Assembly: GCF_025144725.1 (NCBI RefSeq)
Contig: NZ_JALXKS010000007.1
Location: 1-64,000 of the forward strand
Length of the DNA stretch: 64,000 nucleotides
From: Brevibacterium sp. p3-SID960
Lineage (GTDB): Bacteria > Actinomycetota > Actinomycetes > Actinomycetales > Brevibacteriaceae
Reading direction: 5' to 3'
The notes under the pieces were generated by a model, which saw only the letters and a list, made by a program, of their open reading frames with translations, ran no database searches and was not told where the DNA came from. A program made the translations under genes and the position numbers. Positions 8,616 through 17,093 of the stretch are shown piece by piece. Positions within the stretch are counted from its first letter, which is position 1, and every line of letters begins with the position of its first letter.

Positions 8616-10049
8616 ATGGCGCATGACGCGGATCTCACGGTGAGGCTCGACCGCAGCTCGCGCATCGGTCTGCCGCTGCAGATCGTCGCCGGCATCCGGG
8701 CCGAGATCGCCGCCGGCCGTCTGCGCCCGGGCGACGGTCTGCCCTCCAGCCGGGTGCTCGCCGCACAGCTCGGTGTCGCCCGCGGCACCGTGCAGACGGC
8801 GTATGAGCACCTGATCGCCGAGGGCCAGCTCGTCACCGCCGCCCGTTCGGGCACACGCGTCAACCCGGCACTGCAGACGGCCTCGTCGCGTCGCCCCTCC
8901 GCTGCCCGCGCCCTGGATTCTCGCGCTCGGTCCCGTCAGGGCTCGGCCGCGCGCCGCCCGGGGGCACGTGCCGTGCCGGTCCGGACAGTGCCCTCCCACC
9001 ACTCCGCTGGCATCGCGGCGGAGGTGCGCATCGATGCCCGGGGTGTGAGCGTGCGTCCCGACCCGCGCCATGAGCCCGACTTCCGGGCTGCCTGGCGTCG
9101 CGGACTCGACACCCGCGACGTCAGCGATGACGGCTGCGGCACCCAGACGGTGCGCCAGGCGATCGCCGGGCACCTGCGGCTGGTGCGCGGCATGCAGGTC
9201 GAACCCGCCGACATCGTGCTGACCGCCGGCGCCCGCGACGGGCTGCGCACCGTCCTCAACGTCCTCGCTCCCGCGGCGCTCGGAGTCGAGAGCCCGGGCT
9301 TTCCCGGTCTGCGCCGAGCGCTGGCGAACACCCCCACCGTCGATGTGCCCGTCGACACCGACGGCATCGACCCCGCTGCGATCCCGGCACCGCTGCGCGC
9401 CCTGCTGCTGACGCCCAACCACCTGCATCCGCACGGAGATTCGATGAGCGCAACCCGGCGCGTGCAGCTGCTGCGCTGGGCCGAATCGTGCGGCGGACAT
9501 CTGATCGAAGACGACTACGACACCGAAGCCCGCTACGCCGGCAGCCTGCCGCCGACTCTCGCCGACCTCGACAGCAGCGGCCGGGTGCTGCACCTCGGAT
9601 CCTTCGCCACCCTGCTCGGCACGCGCCTGGGAATCGGCTACATCATCGCCACCGGCCCGCTCAGCGCTGCGATCGCCGCCCACCGCCGGATGCTCGGTCC
9701 CGCCGCCTCACCGCTCATCCAGGCAGTGCTCGCCGACTACCTGGACTCCGGCGGGCTGCGCAGGCGGATGCTGCGGATGCGCAAGCGGCTGGCAGCCGCT
9801 GCCGAGGCGGTCGATGCCGCAGGCCTGCCGCTGACCCAGGTGCGCGGGCGGGCGATCCTCGAACGGCCGGCCGGGGGTGCGCGGCGTTTGCGGCGCGCAC
9901 TCGCTGAGCGCGGCATCCTCGTCGACGACCTCGCCGGCAAATGGACCGGCGGGCAGCAGACCGGCATCGAGATCGCGCTGAGCTCGCTCACCGGTCCGGA
10001 GCTGACTGCTGTCCTGGCGGCTCTGCGCGCCGAGCTCAGCCAGCGCTGA
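8616..10049 (+). CDS. MocR/PdxR-type regulator (GntR HTH plus aminotransferase fold), PLP lysine missing
   Basis: 477 residues: a GntR winged helix (about 15-80, [28 protein letters not shown]), a linker, and a fold-type I aminotransferase domain (about 130-470). Conserved landmarks are the [10 protein letters not shown] loop and [16 protein letters not shown]. In working MocR proteins the last motif is G(T/S)xSKxL with the Lys binding PLP; here the SK pair is replaced by Ala331-Thr332. TPNHLHPHG also differs from the usual TPSHQ.P.G. It may therefore sense a ligand without a Schiff base, or be ligand-blind. I chose ATG 8616 because GGGAGGGG lies 6 bases upstream; GTG 8610 is a possible alternative. 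Divergent from pdxS, so regulation of PLP synthesis is the likely job. Confidence 0.85.
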   Translation: MAHDADLTVRLDRSSRIGLPLQIVAGIRAEIAAGRLRPGDGLPSSRVLAAQLGVARGTVQTAYEHLIAEGQLVTAARSGTRVNPALQTASSRRPSAARALDSRARSRQGSAARRPGARAVPVRTVPSHHSAGIAAEVRIDARGVSVRPDPRHEPDFRAAWRRGLDTRDVSDDGCGTQTVRQAIAGHLRLVRGMQVEPADIVLTAGARDGLRTVLNVLAPAALGVESPGFPGLRRALANTPTVDVPVDTDGIDPAAIPAPLRALLLTPNHLHPHGDSMSATRRVQLLRWAESCGGHLIEDDYDTEARYAGSLPPTLADLDSSGRVLHLGSFATLLGTRLGIGYIIATGPLSAAIAAHRRMLGPAASPLIQAVLADYLDSGGLRRRMLRMRKRLAAAAEAVDAAGLPLTQVRGRAILERPAGGARRLRRALAERGILVDDLAGKWTGGQQTGIEIALSSLTGPELTAVLAALRAELSQR

Positions 10050-10055
10050 TGGAGC

Positions 10056-11030
10056 TCAGCAGCGGTCGCCGGGCATCACCGCAAGCGGATCCCGTTCGGC
10101 GGCCGGCAGGTTGAGATCCGGCTGTGCCAACGCCCGCGCGAGGGCGGCCCGCGGTGTCAGCGGCTGGTGGGCAGGCGCCCCTGCGAACAGCTCGCTGCGC
10201 CAGCTGTCGCCGGAGGAGACCATGTCCTCCTGAAGCGATTCGATGAGCGCCTCGACTGTCGATCCCGGCAGATCCGTCAGCATTGCCGCAGCCTTCGCCA
10301 CGAGCGGCTCGGGCAGCGGGCCGCCGGGCACCTGCGGGCGGACGAGCCCGCTGAGCTCAGTGAGCAGATCGATGAGCTCGGGGTACGACATCACCGTCCC
10401 GCCGCCGATCGAGAACTGCCCGGTCGGCCGATCGACCCGCAGCGCCGCCTCGATCGCGGCAGCCACATCGGTGACGGCGATCGGCTCGACGAGGTGGCGC
10501 ATCCACGACGGCACCACCGTGACCGGCAGGCGCGTCGCCAGCTGCCGGACGAGTGCCAGGCTCGTCGAACCCGCCCCGATGATCATCGCCGCACGCAGCG
10601 TGATGACGGTGGCGGTGGCCCGGGAGAGCTCCTGTTCGACCTCGAGTCGCGAGAGCAGATGCTCGGACAGGCGCTCCCTGTCGACAGCCGGGATGATCCC
10701 CGAAAGGTAGACGATCCGGTTGATGCCTGCGGCATCGGCTGCCCGGCGCACACGCTGAGCTGACTGCCGGTCAACTGTGCGGAAGTCAGACCCGTCCATC
10801 CCGTGGACGAGGTAGACGATGGCATCAGCATCGCTGTGAGCCACCACCGTTGATACGGATGCGTCATCGGTGACGTCGAGCCGGGCGGCGGTGACGCGGT
10901 CTGCCCACCAGAACGCCCTGAGCTTCTCGGGTGAGCGGGCAGCGGCGGTGACGGTGTGCCCGGCATCGAGCAGGACGGGGATCGTACGCGAGGCGACGTA
11001 GCCGGTGGCGCCGATGAGCAGAACTCGCAT
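10056..11030 (-). CDS. NAD(P)-binding SDR/NmrA-type oxidoreductase or sensor
   Basis: 324 residues, atypical/extended short-chain dehydrogenase fold. The N-terminal GATGYVASRTIPVLLDAGHTVTAAAR is the dinucleotide-binding loop (GxxGxxx). VYLVHGM and RIVYLSGIIP follow as strand motifs. The canonical YxxxK pair is not obvious, so it may be a redox sensor or a non-catalytic member like NmrA or complex-I assembly proteins. Convergent with the MocR regulator (6-base gap) and divergent from the CPBP gene. Substrate unknown. Confidence 0.75.
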   Translation of the reverse strand: MRVLLIGATGYVASRTIPVLLDAGHTVTAAARSPEKLRAFWWADRVTAARLDVTDDASVSTVVAHSDADAIVYLVHGMDGSDFRTVDRQSAQRVRRAADAAGINRIVYLSGIIPAVDRERLSEHLLSRLEVEQELSRATATVITLRAAMIIGAGSTSLALVRQLATRLPVTVVPSWMRHLVEPIAVTDVAAAIEAALRVDRPTGQFSIGGGTVMSYPELIDLLTELSGLVRPQVPGGPLPEPLVAKAAAMLTDLPGSTVEALIESLQEDMVSSGDSWRSELFAGAPAHQPLTPRAALARALAQPDLNLPAAERDPLAVMPGDRC

Positions 11031-11043
11031 TGCAGTTATCTCC

Positions 11044-11049
11044 TAGACT
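11044..11049 (+). promoter_or_regulatory. Candidate -10 of a near-leaderless promoter
   Basis: TAGACT, 6 bases before the ATG at 11056. No convincing -35 is visible and there is no ribosome site, so if real it would give a leaderless message for the CPBP gene. Confidence 0.35.
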
Positions 11050-11055
11050 GGTGCT

Positions 11056-11760
11056 ATGACGTCGCAGCTGGTGCTCACCTCGCGTGCTGCTGTCTGGGCG
11101 CCTGCGACGGTCACCATTGTCCTCGGCGCGCTCATCCTGCGCAAAGCCTTCGGCCTCGGCACATCTGCCGGCACCGCGGCACTGCCGCTGTGGAGCCTTG
11201 CCCTCGCCGCTGTGTGGACACTCGGCGGGATCGCACTCATGCTGCTCGCGCGTGCGCATGCCGCACGCCACCGCCCTGCTGATCCGGCACCCGGGCCGCC
11301 GACGCGCCTCACCGCCGCCTCTGCCGGGTGGCGGGCGCTGGCTATCGGTGCGGTGCTGGCGGGCGCGTCGTTCTTCGGAGGCTGGATCCTCAGCCTCATC
11401 CCGGCGACCGCGCCGTGGATCACCGCCGCCCTTGTGACTGCCGGGACCTCGGCGGCCGGGCTGACGCTGGCGGCGGCTGTCGTCACGGGGCTGTCGGAAG
11501 AGGTGTTCTTCCGCCTCGGCCTGGCCGACCTGTTCCGCGGCCGCGCTCGATGGATCGCCCCGACCGTCATCTACACGCTCGTCACCTGCGCGACACTCAA
11601 CCCCGGCCTCATCGCCGCCGCCCCCGTCGTCGGGCTCGCGGCAGCCTGGACCCGCGAATCGACCGGCCAGTGGTTCGCCCCGCTCATCGTCCATGGCCTG
11701 TGGTCGATCGCCATGGTCGGGCTCTTCCCGCTCGCAGCCCCCGTGCCGGGAGGCATCTGA
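11056..11760 (+). CDS. CPBP-family intramembrane protease-like protein
   Basis: 234-residue multi-spanning membrane protein. The C-terminal half has the CPBP (Abi/CAAX protease and bacteriocin-processing) signatures: SEEVFFRLGL (EExxxR motif, about 155-163) and a later His in PLIVHGLWSI (about 213). The second canonical motif (FxxxH) is degenerate, as the equivalent stretch reads TVIYTLVTCATLNPG. Glu and at least one His therefore remain, but activity is uncertain. Roughly six hydrophobic segments. Its TGA shares a base with the ATG of the following tiny ORF. Confidence 0.75.
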   Translation: MTSQLVLTSRAAVWAPATVTIVLGALILRKAFGLGTSAGTAALPLWSLALAAVWTLGGIALMLLARAHAARHRPADPAPGPPTRLTAASAGWRALAIGAVLAGASFFGGWILSLIPATAPWITAALVTAGTSAAGLTLAAAVVTGLSEEVFFRLGLADLFRGRARWIAPTVIYTLVTCATLNPGLIAAAPVVGLAAAWTRESTGQWFAPLIVHGLWSIAMVGLFPLAAPVPGGI

Positions 11761-11891
11761 TGGCCGCCCGGATCGCCCCAGCACCGGCCGCGCCACGGCC
11801 TCCCGGCGCCGAGGTGGGCAGTACTGAGGTGGGCAGTGTCGAGGTGGGCAGTGCCGAGGTGGGCAGCGTGAGCGCGTGGAGCCGCACATGA
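11760..11891 (+). CDS. Possible 43-residue repeat peptide, coupled to both neighbours
   Basis: ATG at 11760 overlaps the CPBP stop (TGATG) and the stop at 11889-11891 overlaps the next start (ATGA), so it fills the gap between two genes exactly. The peptide begins MAARIAPAPAAPRPPG and then repeats EVGS(T/V/A/-) four times. No homologue is known to me. The double start/stop overlap argues that ribosomes traverse it; the simple repeats argue for caution. It may serve translational coupling rather than make a functional peptide. Confidence 0.4.
   Translation: MAARIAPAPAAPRPPGAEVGSTEVGSVEVGSAEVGSVSAWSRT
11811..11870 (+). repeat. 15-bp tandem repeat, four copies
   Basis: Four units beginning GAGGTGGGCAG (11811, 11826, 11841, 11856), differing only in their last bases. 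The period is five codons and stays in frame with the 43-codon ORF. Confidence 0.95.
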
Positions 11892-12217
11892 GCACTCCGG
11901 AGCGGACCGCAGACGGCCGTTACATCATCGTCAAGGGCAGGCGTTGGCGAGCCCAGGATCCTGTGCTGCCCGAGGCGCTGACCGCCCCGCTGCTGAGTGC
12001 GCTCGGCACTGCCCGCTCGCGGCTCTCCCGCCGTCACCAGCTGAACGACGAGCAGACTGCAGTGCTGCGGCAGCGCGTCACCTGGGCCAAAGAGGGTCTC
12101 GGTGAGCGCGGCACCCCGTGGTGGGAGCTGACCGAGGATGAGCGGCTCGCCCGCGCACGCGACCGGCTGGAACGACTGGCGCGCCGGGATGGCGCAGTGC
12201 GCGAAGGGGGTCGCTGA
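11888..12217 (+). CDS. Small conserved actinobacterial protein, function unknown
   Basis: 109-residue soluble, charged protein starting MSTPERTADGRYIIVKGRRWRAQDP. The GRYIIVKGRRWRA..P segment is characteristic of a small protein family found in Actinobacteria and often mislabelled in databases; no enzymatic motif is visible. The C-terminal half is helical and Arg/Glu-rich (WWELTEDERLARARDRLERL). ATG 11888 overlaps the preceding stop; a GTG/ATG 12 bases earlier would overlap more. It is the last gene before the dnaK control region. Confidence 0.6.
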   Translation: MSTPERTADGRYIIVKGRRWRAQDPVLPEALTAPLLSALGTARSRLSRRHQLNDEQTAVLRQRVTWAKEGLGERGTPWWELTEDERLARARDRLERLARRDGAVREGGR

Positions 12218-12259
12218 AAGAAATCTGCCCGCCGGCGGAATAATCTCCCCTCCCGCAAA

Positions 12260-12280
12260 GTTGAGTCTGGTGTACGCAAC
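12260..12280. promoter_or_regulatory. HAIR-like HspR operator 1
   Basis: GTTGAGT (12260-12266), 7-base spacer, ACGCAAC (12274-12280), embedded in a wider inverted repeat AAAGTTG/CAACTTT (12257-12283). Matches the HAIR pattern CTTGAGT-N7-ACTCAAG with mismatches. It lies just upstream of the -35 of dnaK. Confidence 0.5.
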
Positions 12281-12296
12281 TTTCATGATGCTGGGT

Positions 12297-12325
12297 TTGA
12301 CAGTCGAATTCAGCGTGGCCAGACT
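12297..12325 (+). promoter_or_regulatory. Candidate dnaK promoter
   Basis: -35 TTGACA (12297-12302, perfect), 17 bp spacer, -10 CAGACT (12320-12325). The -10 is flanked and overlapped by the second HAIR element, so HspR binding there should block initiation. Confidence 0.6.
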
Positions 12326-12344
12326 TGAGCCAGATGCGCTCAAT
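12324..12344. promoter_or_regulatory. HAIR operator 2 for HspR
   Basis: CTTGAGC (12324-12330), 7 bases, GCTCAAT (12338-12344). This is close to the HAIR consensus CTTGAGT-N7-ACTCAAG and covers the -10 and transcription start of dnaK. The repressor gene hspR is the last gene of this same operon. Confidence 0.8.
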
Positions 12345-12393
12345 ACCGGCGTCAGCCGGGCTGGGCCTGACTCAGAAGAGAAGGAGAAACATT

Positions 12394-14268
12394 ATGGCTC
12401 GTGCAGTAGGAATCGACCTCGGCACCACCAACTCGGTCGTGGCCGTGCTTGAAGGCGGCGACCCCAAGGTCATCGCCAACGCAGAAGGCGGCCGCACCAC
12501 CCCCTCGGTCGTGGCCGTGAGCAAGAACGGCGACTCCCTCGTCGGTGAGATCGCCAAGCGCCAGGCCGTGCTTAACGTCAAGAACACCGTCGCCTCGGTC
12601 AAGCGCCACATGGGCAGCGACTGGACCACCGAACTCGACGGCAAGACCCTCACCGCCCCCGAGATTTCGGCCCGCATCCTGCAGAAGCTCAAGCACGATG
12701 CTGAGGAGTACCTGCAGGAAGAGGTCACCGACGCCGTCATCACCGTCCCGGCCTACTTCAACGACTCGCAGCGCCAGGCCACCAAGGACGCCGGCAAGAT
12801 CGCAGGTCTCAACGTCCTGCGCATCATCAACGAGCCCACTGCCGCCGCGCTGGCCTACGGCCTCGAGCGCGGCAAGGAGGACGAGCTCATCCTCGTCTTC
12901 GACCTCGGCGGCGGCACTTTCGACGTGTCCCTGCTCGAAGTCGGCAAGGATGATGATGACTTCTCGACCATCCAGGTCCGTGCGACCTCCGGTGACAACG
13001 AGCTCGGCGGCGACGACTGGGATCAGAAGATCGTCGACTGGCTCGTCAGCCAGGTCAAGAACGGCTACGGCGTCGACCTGACCAAGGACGCCGCCGCTGT
13101 CCAGCGCCTCAAGGAGGCCGCGGAGCAGGCGAAGAAGGAACTGTCCTCGGCGACCAGCACGAACATCTCTCTGCAGTACCTGTCGATGAGCGACAACGGG
13201 CCCGTCCACCTGGATGAGACCCTCACCCGCGCGAAGTTCGAGGACCTCACCAAGGACCTCCTCGAGCGCACGAAGGCCCCGTTCAAGGCCGTCATCGCCG
13301 ATGCCGGCATCTCGGTCGACGAGATCGACCACGTCGTGCTTGTCGGCGGTTCGACCCGCATGCCCGCCGTGGCCGAGGTCGTCAAGGACCTCACCGGCGG
13401 CAAGGAGCCCAACAAGGGCGTCAACCCCGATGAGGTCGTCGCGATCGGCGCCGCCGTGCAGGCCGGTGTCCTCAAGGGTGAGCGCAAGGACGTGCTGCTC
13501 ATCGACGTCACCCCGCTGTCCCTCGGACTGGAGACCAAGGGCGGTGTGATGACGAAGCTCATCGAGCGCAACACGCCGATCCCGACGAAGAAGTCCGAGA
13601 CCTTCACCACCGCCGAGGACAACCAGCCCTCCGTGTCGATCCAGGTCTTCCAGGGCGAGCGCGAATTCACCCGGGACAACAAGCCGCTGGGCACCTTCGA
13701 GCTCACCGGCATCGCCCCGGCGCCGCGCGGCATGCCGCAGATCGAGGTGTCCTTCGACATCGACGCCAACGGCATCGTGCACGTGTCCGCCAAGGACAAG
13801 GGCACCGGCCAGGAGCAGTCGATGACGATCACCGGCGGCTCGGCGATCCCGCAGGAGGACATCGATCGGATGGTCCGCGAGGCCGAAGAGCACGCCGATG
13901 AGGACAAGAAGCGCCGTGAGGCCGCTGACACCCGCAATATGGCTGAGAACCTCGCCTACCAGACTGAGAAGCTCATCACCGACAACGATGACAAGCTGCC
14001 CGAGGACGTCAAGACCGAGGTGCAGGGCGACGTCGACGCGGTGAAGGAAGCGCTCAAGGGCGAGGACGACGACGCGGTCAAGACTGCCGTCGAGAAGCTC
14101 AGCCAGTCTCAGACGAAGATCGGCGAGGCGCTGTACCAGCAGGGCGGCGCTGAGGGCGGTGCCGAGGGTGCTGCCGGAGCCGAGGGAACCGCAGATGCCG
14201 GTTCCGATGCGACTGAGGACGACGTCGTCGACGCCGAAGTGGTCGACGAAGACGAGGAGAAGAAGTGA
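12394..14268 (+). CDS. dnaK: Chaperone DnaK (Hsp70)
   Basis: 624-residue ATP-dependent chaperone. The nucleotide-binding domain starts [13 protein letters not shown] and includes [13 protein letters not shown] and [13 protein letters not shown]. The substrate domain follows [20 protein letters not shown], and the C-terminus is a flexible Gly/Ala/Glu tail ending in acidic residues (DEDEEKK). Lacking the extra segment of Gram-negative DnaK, it is of the Gram-positive type. ATG 12394 is chosen because AAGGAGAA lies 6 bases upstream and the protein then begins exactly at the conserved [10 protein letters not shown]; in-frame codons upstream lie in the operator. First gene of dnaK-grpE-dnaJ-hspR. 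Confidence 0.99.
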   Translation: MARAVGIDLGTTNSVVAVLEGGDPKVIANAEGGRTTPSVVAVSKNGDSLVGEIAKRQAVLNVKNTVASVKRHMGSDWTTELDGKTLTAPEISARILQKLKHDAEEYLQEEVTDAVITVPAYFNDSQRQATKDAGKIAGLNVLRIINEPTAAALAYGLERGKEDELILVFDLGGGTFDVSLLEVGKDDDDFSTIQVRATSGDNELGGDDWDQKIVDWLVSQVKNGYGVDLTKDAAAVQRLKEAAEQAKKELSSATSTNISLQYLSMSDNGPVHLDETLTRAKFEDLTKDLLERTKAPFKAVIADAGISVDEIDHVVLVGGSTRMPAVAEVVKDLTGGKEPNKGVNPDEVVAIGAAVQAGVLKGERKDVLLIDVTPLSLGLETKGGVMTKLIERNTPIPTKKSETFTTAEDNQPSVSIQVFQGEREFTRDNKPLGTFELTGIAPAPRGMPQIEVSFDIDANGIVHVSAKDKGTGQEQSMTITGGSAIPQEDIDRMVREAEEHADEDKKRREAADTRNMAENLAYQTEKLITDNDDKLPEDVKTEVQGDVDAVKEALKGEDDDAVKTAVEKLSQSQTKIGEALYQQGGAEGGAEGAAGAEGTADAGSDATEDDVVDAEVVDEDEEKK

Positions 14269-15062
14269 TGTCCGCCGAGAATCCTGAACAGGGCTTCTCG
14301 TTCACCGACAAGCGTCGGGTGGACCCGGAGACCGGCCAGGTGCGCGAGCCCCAGGCCGGCTCCGGCCCTGCCGGCGCGAACGCGCAGGACCAGGCACAGG
14401 CGGCTGCCGCCGAGGGCCAGCTCGACAGCGACGGCCCGGAGGTCGCCACCGGCGGTGAACCGGCCGCCGAGACCGAACCGGCAGCCCAGGCAACCGAGCA
14501 GGCCGAGGCTGCCGCGCAGGCCGAGGCTGCAGCGCAGTCTGAGGGAGCCGAGCAGGCTCAGGGAACCGCGCAGGCCGAGGCGCCTGCCGCCTCGGGCGCG
14601 GAGGCAGAGGACGGCGCACTCGATCCTGAGAACGTCAGCCCGGCCAACGACACCGAGGCCGAGCTGCTCGATCACCTCAAGCGGATCAACGCCGAATACG
14701 CCGCCTACCGGATGCGCTCCCAGCGGGAGCAGGACCGCGCGAAGGAGGCCGGTGTCGCCAGCGTCGTCGAGGCGCTCTTCCCGGTGCTCGACGAGGTCCG
14801 CCTGGCGCGTGAGAACGGCGACGTCGAGGGCCCCTTCGACACGCATGTGACGAAGCTCTTCGACACGCTCGCCAAGCTCGGCGTCACGCAGTACGGCGAG
14901 GTCGGTGAGGAGTTCGACGCCAACATCCACGAAGCGCTCATGCAGCAGCCCAGCGACGAGGTCGAGACACCCACGGTGTTCCTCGTCATGCAGCCGGGCT
15001 ACATGCTCGGCGAGCGGGTGCTGCGCGCCGCCCGCGTCGGCGTGCAGGCTCCGGCAGACTGA
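14268..15062 (+). CDS. grpE: Nucleotide exchange factor GrpE
   Basis: 264 residues. About 120 N-terminal residues are low-complexity Ala/Glu/Gln repeats (QAEAAAQ type), longer than most GrpE leaders. The conserved core begins near ELLDHLKRINAEYAAYRMRSQREQDRAKEAG (dimer coiled coil) and ends with the beta domain (YGEVGEEFDANIHEALMQ, GYMLGERVLRAARVGV). GrpE releases ADP from DnaK. ATG 14268 overlaps the dnaK stop (TGATG); GTG 14265 directly before it is an alternative. The ribosome site GAGGAGA lies within the end of dnaK. Confidence 0.95.
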   Translation: MSAENPEQGFSFTDKRRVDPETGQVREPQAGSGPAGANAQDQAQAAAAEGQLDSDGPEVATGGEPAAETEPAAQATEQAEAAAQAEAAAQSEGAEQAQGTAQAEAPAASGAEAEDGALDPENVSPANDTEAELLDHLKRINAEYAAYRMRSQREQDRAKEAGVASVVEALFPVLDEVRLARENGDVEGPFDTHVTKLFDTLAKLGVTQYGEVGEEFDANIHEALMQQPSDEVETPTVFLVMQPGYMLGERVLRAARVGVQAPAD

Positions 15063-15118
15063 TCTGCGCAGCCGGCACCCGGCGTGAGCCGAGCGCGGCG
15101 TGAGCTGTGGATTCCGTT

Positions 15119-15141
15119 CCCGAGGCGGCCATCGCCTCGGG
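15119..15141 (+). terminator. Hairpin in the grpE-dnaJ gap
   Basis: CCCGAGGCG, loop GCCAT, CGCCTCGGG: a perfect 9-bp stem inside the operon, 57 bases after grpE. Without a U-tract it may act as a partial terminator or an mRNA-stability element that lowers dnaJ-hspR expression relative to dnaK-grpE. Confidence 0.5.
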
Positions 15142-15290
15142 CACGGACCGGATGGGCAGGCAGACCGCCTGCGTATGCGGTGCGTGAGGTACGACAGACC
15201 GGCAGCAGCGGCTGCCGCACAGCAGACAGGGACAGACATCCAGACACACACGACAGACGATGACGGCGCGAGCCGGAAAGGAGGTGCCAG

Positions 15291-16349
15291 GTGAATTCCG
15301 GACCTCAGAACGAATGGTTCGACACGGACTACTACAAGATCCTCGGCGTCTCCAAGGACGCCTCGCAGTCGGAGATCAAGAAGGCCTACCGGAAGCTGGC
15401 CCGGAAGTACCATCCGGACACCAACCCCGGTGACAAGGCCGCAGAAGAGAAGTTCAAGCAGATCGGGCAGGCCAACCAGGTGCTGTCGGACAAGGAGACC
15501 CGCGAGCAGTACGACCAGGTGCGGGCGATGGGCCGAGGCGGTGCCCGGTTCTCCGCCGGTGCCGGCGGACCCGGCGGTGCCGGCGGGTTCGAGGACATCT
15601 TCTCCGGCCTGTTCAACACCGGCGGCGGGGGTACGCGCACCCGCTACACGACCCGCAGTCCCGGTGGTGGACCGGCCGGCTCGGCAGGCGGGGACATCCC
15701 GCCGGAGTTCGCTGATCTGTTCGGCGGATTCGGCGGCTCCTACGGCGGCAGCCCCTATGACAGCCCGTACGGCGGCGGCTTCTCCACCGGCCCGGTCAAG
15801 GGCGGGGACATCAAGGCGAACACGACGCTGTCCTTCACTGAAGCCGCCAAGGGTGCAACCGTGAAGCTGTCGATGCCCGGCGGCAAGCCGCTGACCGTGC
15901 GCACGCCGGTCGGCGTCAAGGACGGGCAGAAGATCCGCCTGCGCGGCAAGGGCAAGGTCAGCCCCAACGGCGGCGAATCCGGTGACGTCATCCTCACCGT
16001 GCAGGTCGAACCCCACCCGGTGTTCACCCGCGACGGAGCGAACCTGCGGATGACCCTGCCTGTGACCTTCGACGAGGCCGCCCTCGGCGCCGAGGTCGAG
16101 GTCCCGACGCTCGGTGGGATGCCGGTGCGGGTGAAGATCCCGGCCGGAACGCCGTCGGGCCGCACCCTGCGGGTGCGCGGGAAGGGCATCGAGACGAAGA
16201 AGCTCACCGGTGACCTGCTGGTGACCGTCGAGATCGCCGTTCCGCAGAACCTGACACCCAAGGCCAAGGAAGCGGTCGAGGCTTTCCGTGAGGCCACCAG
16301 CGGTGAGGATCCGCGAGCCGGGCTGCTCGACCGGGCCCGGGAGAGATGA
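15291..16349 (+). CDS. dnaJ: DnaJ-family co-chaperone without zinc finger
   Basis: 352 residues. J domain at the N-terminus ([23 protein letters not shown] motif in KYHPDTNPG), a long Gly/Phe-rich linker (about 80-165) and the two beta-sandwich C-terminal substrate domains ([13 protein letters not shown]...; [25 protein letters not shown]). The four CxxCxGxG zinc repeats of class I DnaJ are absent, so it is a class II (CbpA/DnaJ2-like) member, even though it sits in the dnaK operon. GTG 15291 has a perfect AAAGGAGGT 6 bases upstream. Confidence 0.93.
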   Translation: MNSGPQNEWFDTDYYKILGVSKDASQSEIKKAYRKLARKYHPDTNPGDKAAEEKFKQIGQANQVLSDKETREQYDQVRAMGRGGARFSAGAGGPGGAGGFEDIFSGLFNTGGGGTRTRYTTRSPGGGPAGSAGGDIPPEFADLFGGFGGSYGGSPYDSPYGGGFSTGPVKGGDIKANTTLSFTEAAKGATVKLSMPGGKPLTVRTPVGVKDGQKIRLRGKGKVSPNGGESGDVILTVQVEPHPVFTRDGANLRMTLPVTFDEAALGAEVEVPTLGGMPVRVKIPAGTPSGRTLRVRGKGIETKKLTGDLLVTVEIAVPQNLTPKAKEAVEAFREATSGEDPRAGLLDRARER

Positions 16350-16363
16350 GCGGGTGAGCGTCG

Positions 16364-16870
16364 ATGAACATCGGAGCGACAGCCGCCGTCTACGTCATCT
16401 CCGTTGCCGCTGAGCTGGCGGGCATGCACCCGCAGACGCTGCGGCAGTACGACCGGATGGGGCTGGTGGTGCCCAAGCGCACTGCCGGTGCCGGGCGGCG
16501 CTACTCACCGCGCGACATCGAGCGGCTGCGGCTGATTCAGAAGCTGAGCAAGGAAGACGGCATCAACCTCGCCGGCATCAAGGAGATCCTCGCCCTGCGC
16601 CGCGACCTCGACGAGGCTCGCGACGCCGCGACCCAGGCGCATGCAGTCGTCCACGAGCTGCGCCAGCAGATCGATGGGCTGCGGCAGCGCGTGCAGGCCG
16701 AATCACGGGTCTTCGCCGCCGGGCAGAGCGGCGACATCGTCTCCGTCATGCACGGCAGGCGCCCGCGGGTGCGGATCGCCGGGGCTCTGCCCTCGGCAGC
16801 CAGCGCCCGGCCGGGCGGGAGCGGGGCCGATCGCGCCTCCCGCGACATCCTCCTCTACCGCCGCCGGTGA
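16364..16870 (+). CDS. hspR: Heat-shock repressor HspR (MerR family)
   Basis: 168 residues. MerR-type HTH at the N-terminus (YVISVAAELAGMHPQTLRQYDRMGLVVPKRTAGAGRRYS), then a coiled-coil dimerisation helix (about 65-110). The C-terminal approximately 50 residues are basic and probably flexible. HspR binds HAIR repeats and uses DnaK as co-repressor, so this gene closes the feedback loop on the operators at 12260-12344. It starts 15 bases after dnaJ. Confidence 0.95.
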   Translation: MNIGATAAVYVISVAAELAGMHPQTLRQYDRMGLVVPKRTAGAGRRYSPRDIERLRLIQKLSKEDGINLAGIKEILALRRDLDEARDAATQAHAVVHELRQQIDGLRQRVQAESRVFAAGQSGDIVSVMHGRRPRVRIAGALPSAASARPGGSGADRASRDILLYRRR

Positions 16871-16911
16871 CGCGGCAGCCTGCGAGGCGATCTTTCGCAC
16901 CTGACCATGCG

Positions 16912-16945
16912 AAGCGGCGCCCAGCTCAGCAGCTGGGCGCCGCTT
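16912..16945 (+). terminator. Strong hairpin terminating the dnaK operon
   Basis: AAGCGGCGCCCAGCT, loop CAGC, AGCTGGGCGCCGCTT: a perfect 15-bp stem 41 bases after hspR. No long U-run, as is usual in high-GC Actinobacteria. Confidence 0.85.
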
Positions 16946-17003
16946 GCGCTGTCCCGGTGGTGCGGCCCCGCTGCCCAGGTCGTGCGGCCCGGACTTGATC
17001 GCC

Positions 17004-17093
17004 TCAGATGAGCGTGTCGGGAAGCAGCGGTGCCAATGCGAACCAGCTGAGCAACACGGCAGCCGGCCCGTGTCGAACCGGTGCTTCGGTCAT
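17004..17093 (-). CDS. Possible 29-residue hydrophobic peptide coupled to the upstream gene
   Basis: Minus strand ATG at 17093 overlaps the stop of the preceding gene (ATGA) and runs 29 codons: MTEAPVRHGPAAVLL then SWFALAPLLPDTLI. A short polar start followed by a hydrophobic stretch suggests a tiny membrane peptide or the 5' remnant of a lost membrane protein. Evidence is only the coupling and hydrophobic pattern. Confidence 0.3.
   Translation of the reverse strand: MTEAPVRHGPAAVLLSWFALAPLLPDTLI

Noticed and set aside
11811..11870. CRISPR-like spacing of the 15-bp repeats
   Set aside because: Units are contiguous without spacers and there are no cas genes; it is a simple tandem repeat. No CRISPR array seen in the window.
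12352..13893. 513-codon open frame antisense to dnaK
   Set aside because: Mirror of GC-biased codons; dnaK is unmistakable on the other strand and the antisense protein has no recognisable domain.
14109..16016. 635-codon open frame antisense to grpE and dnaJ
   Set aside because: Spans two real genes and a gap; composition is a shadow of them.
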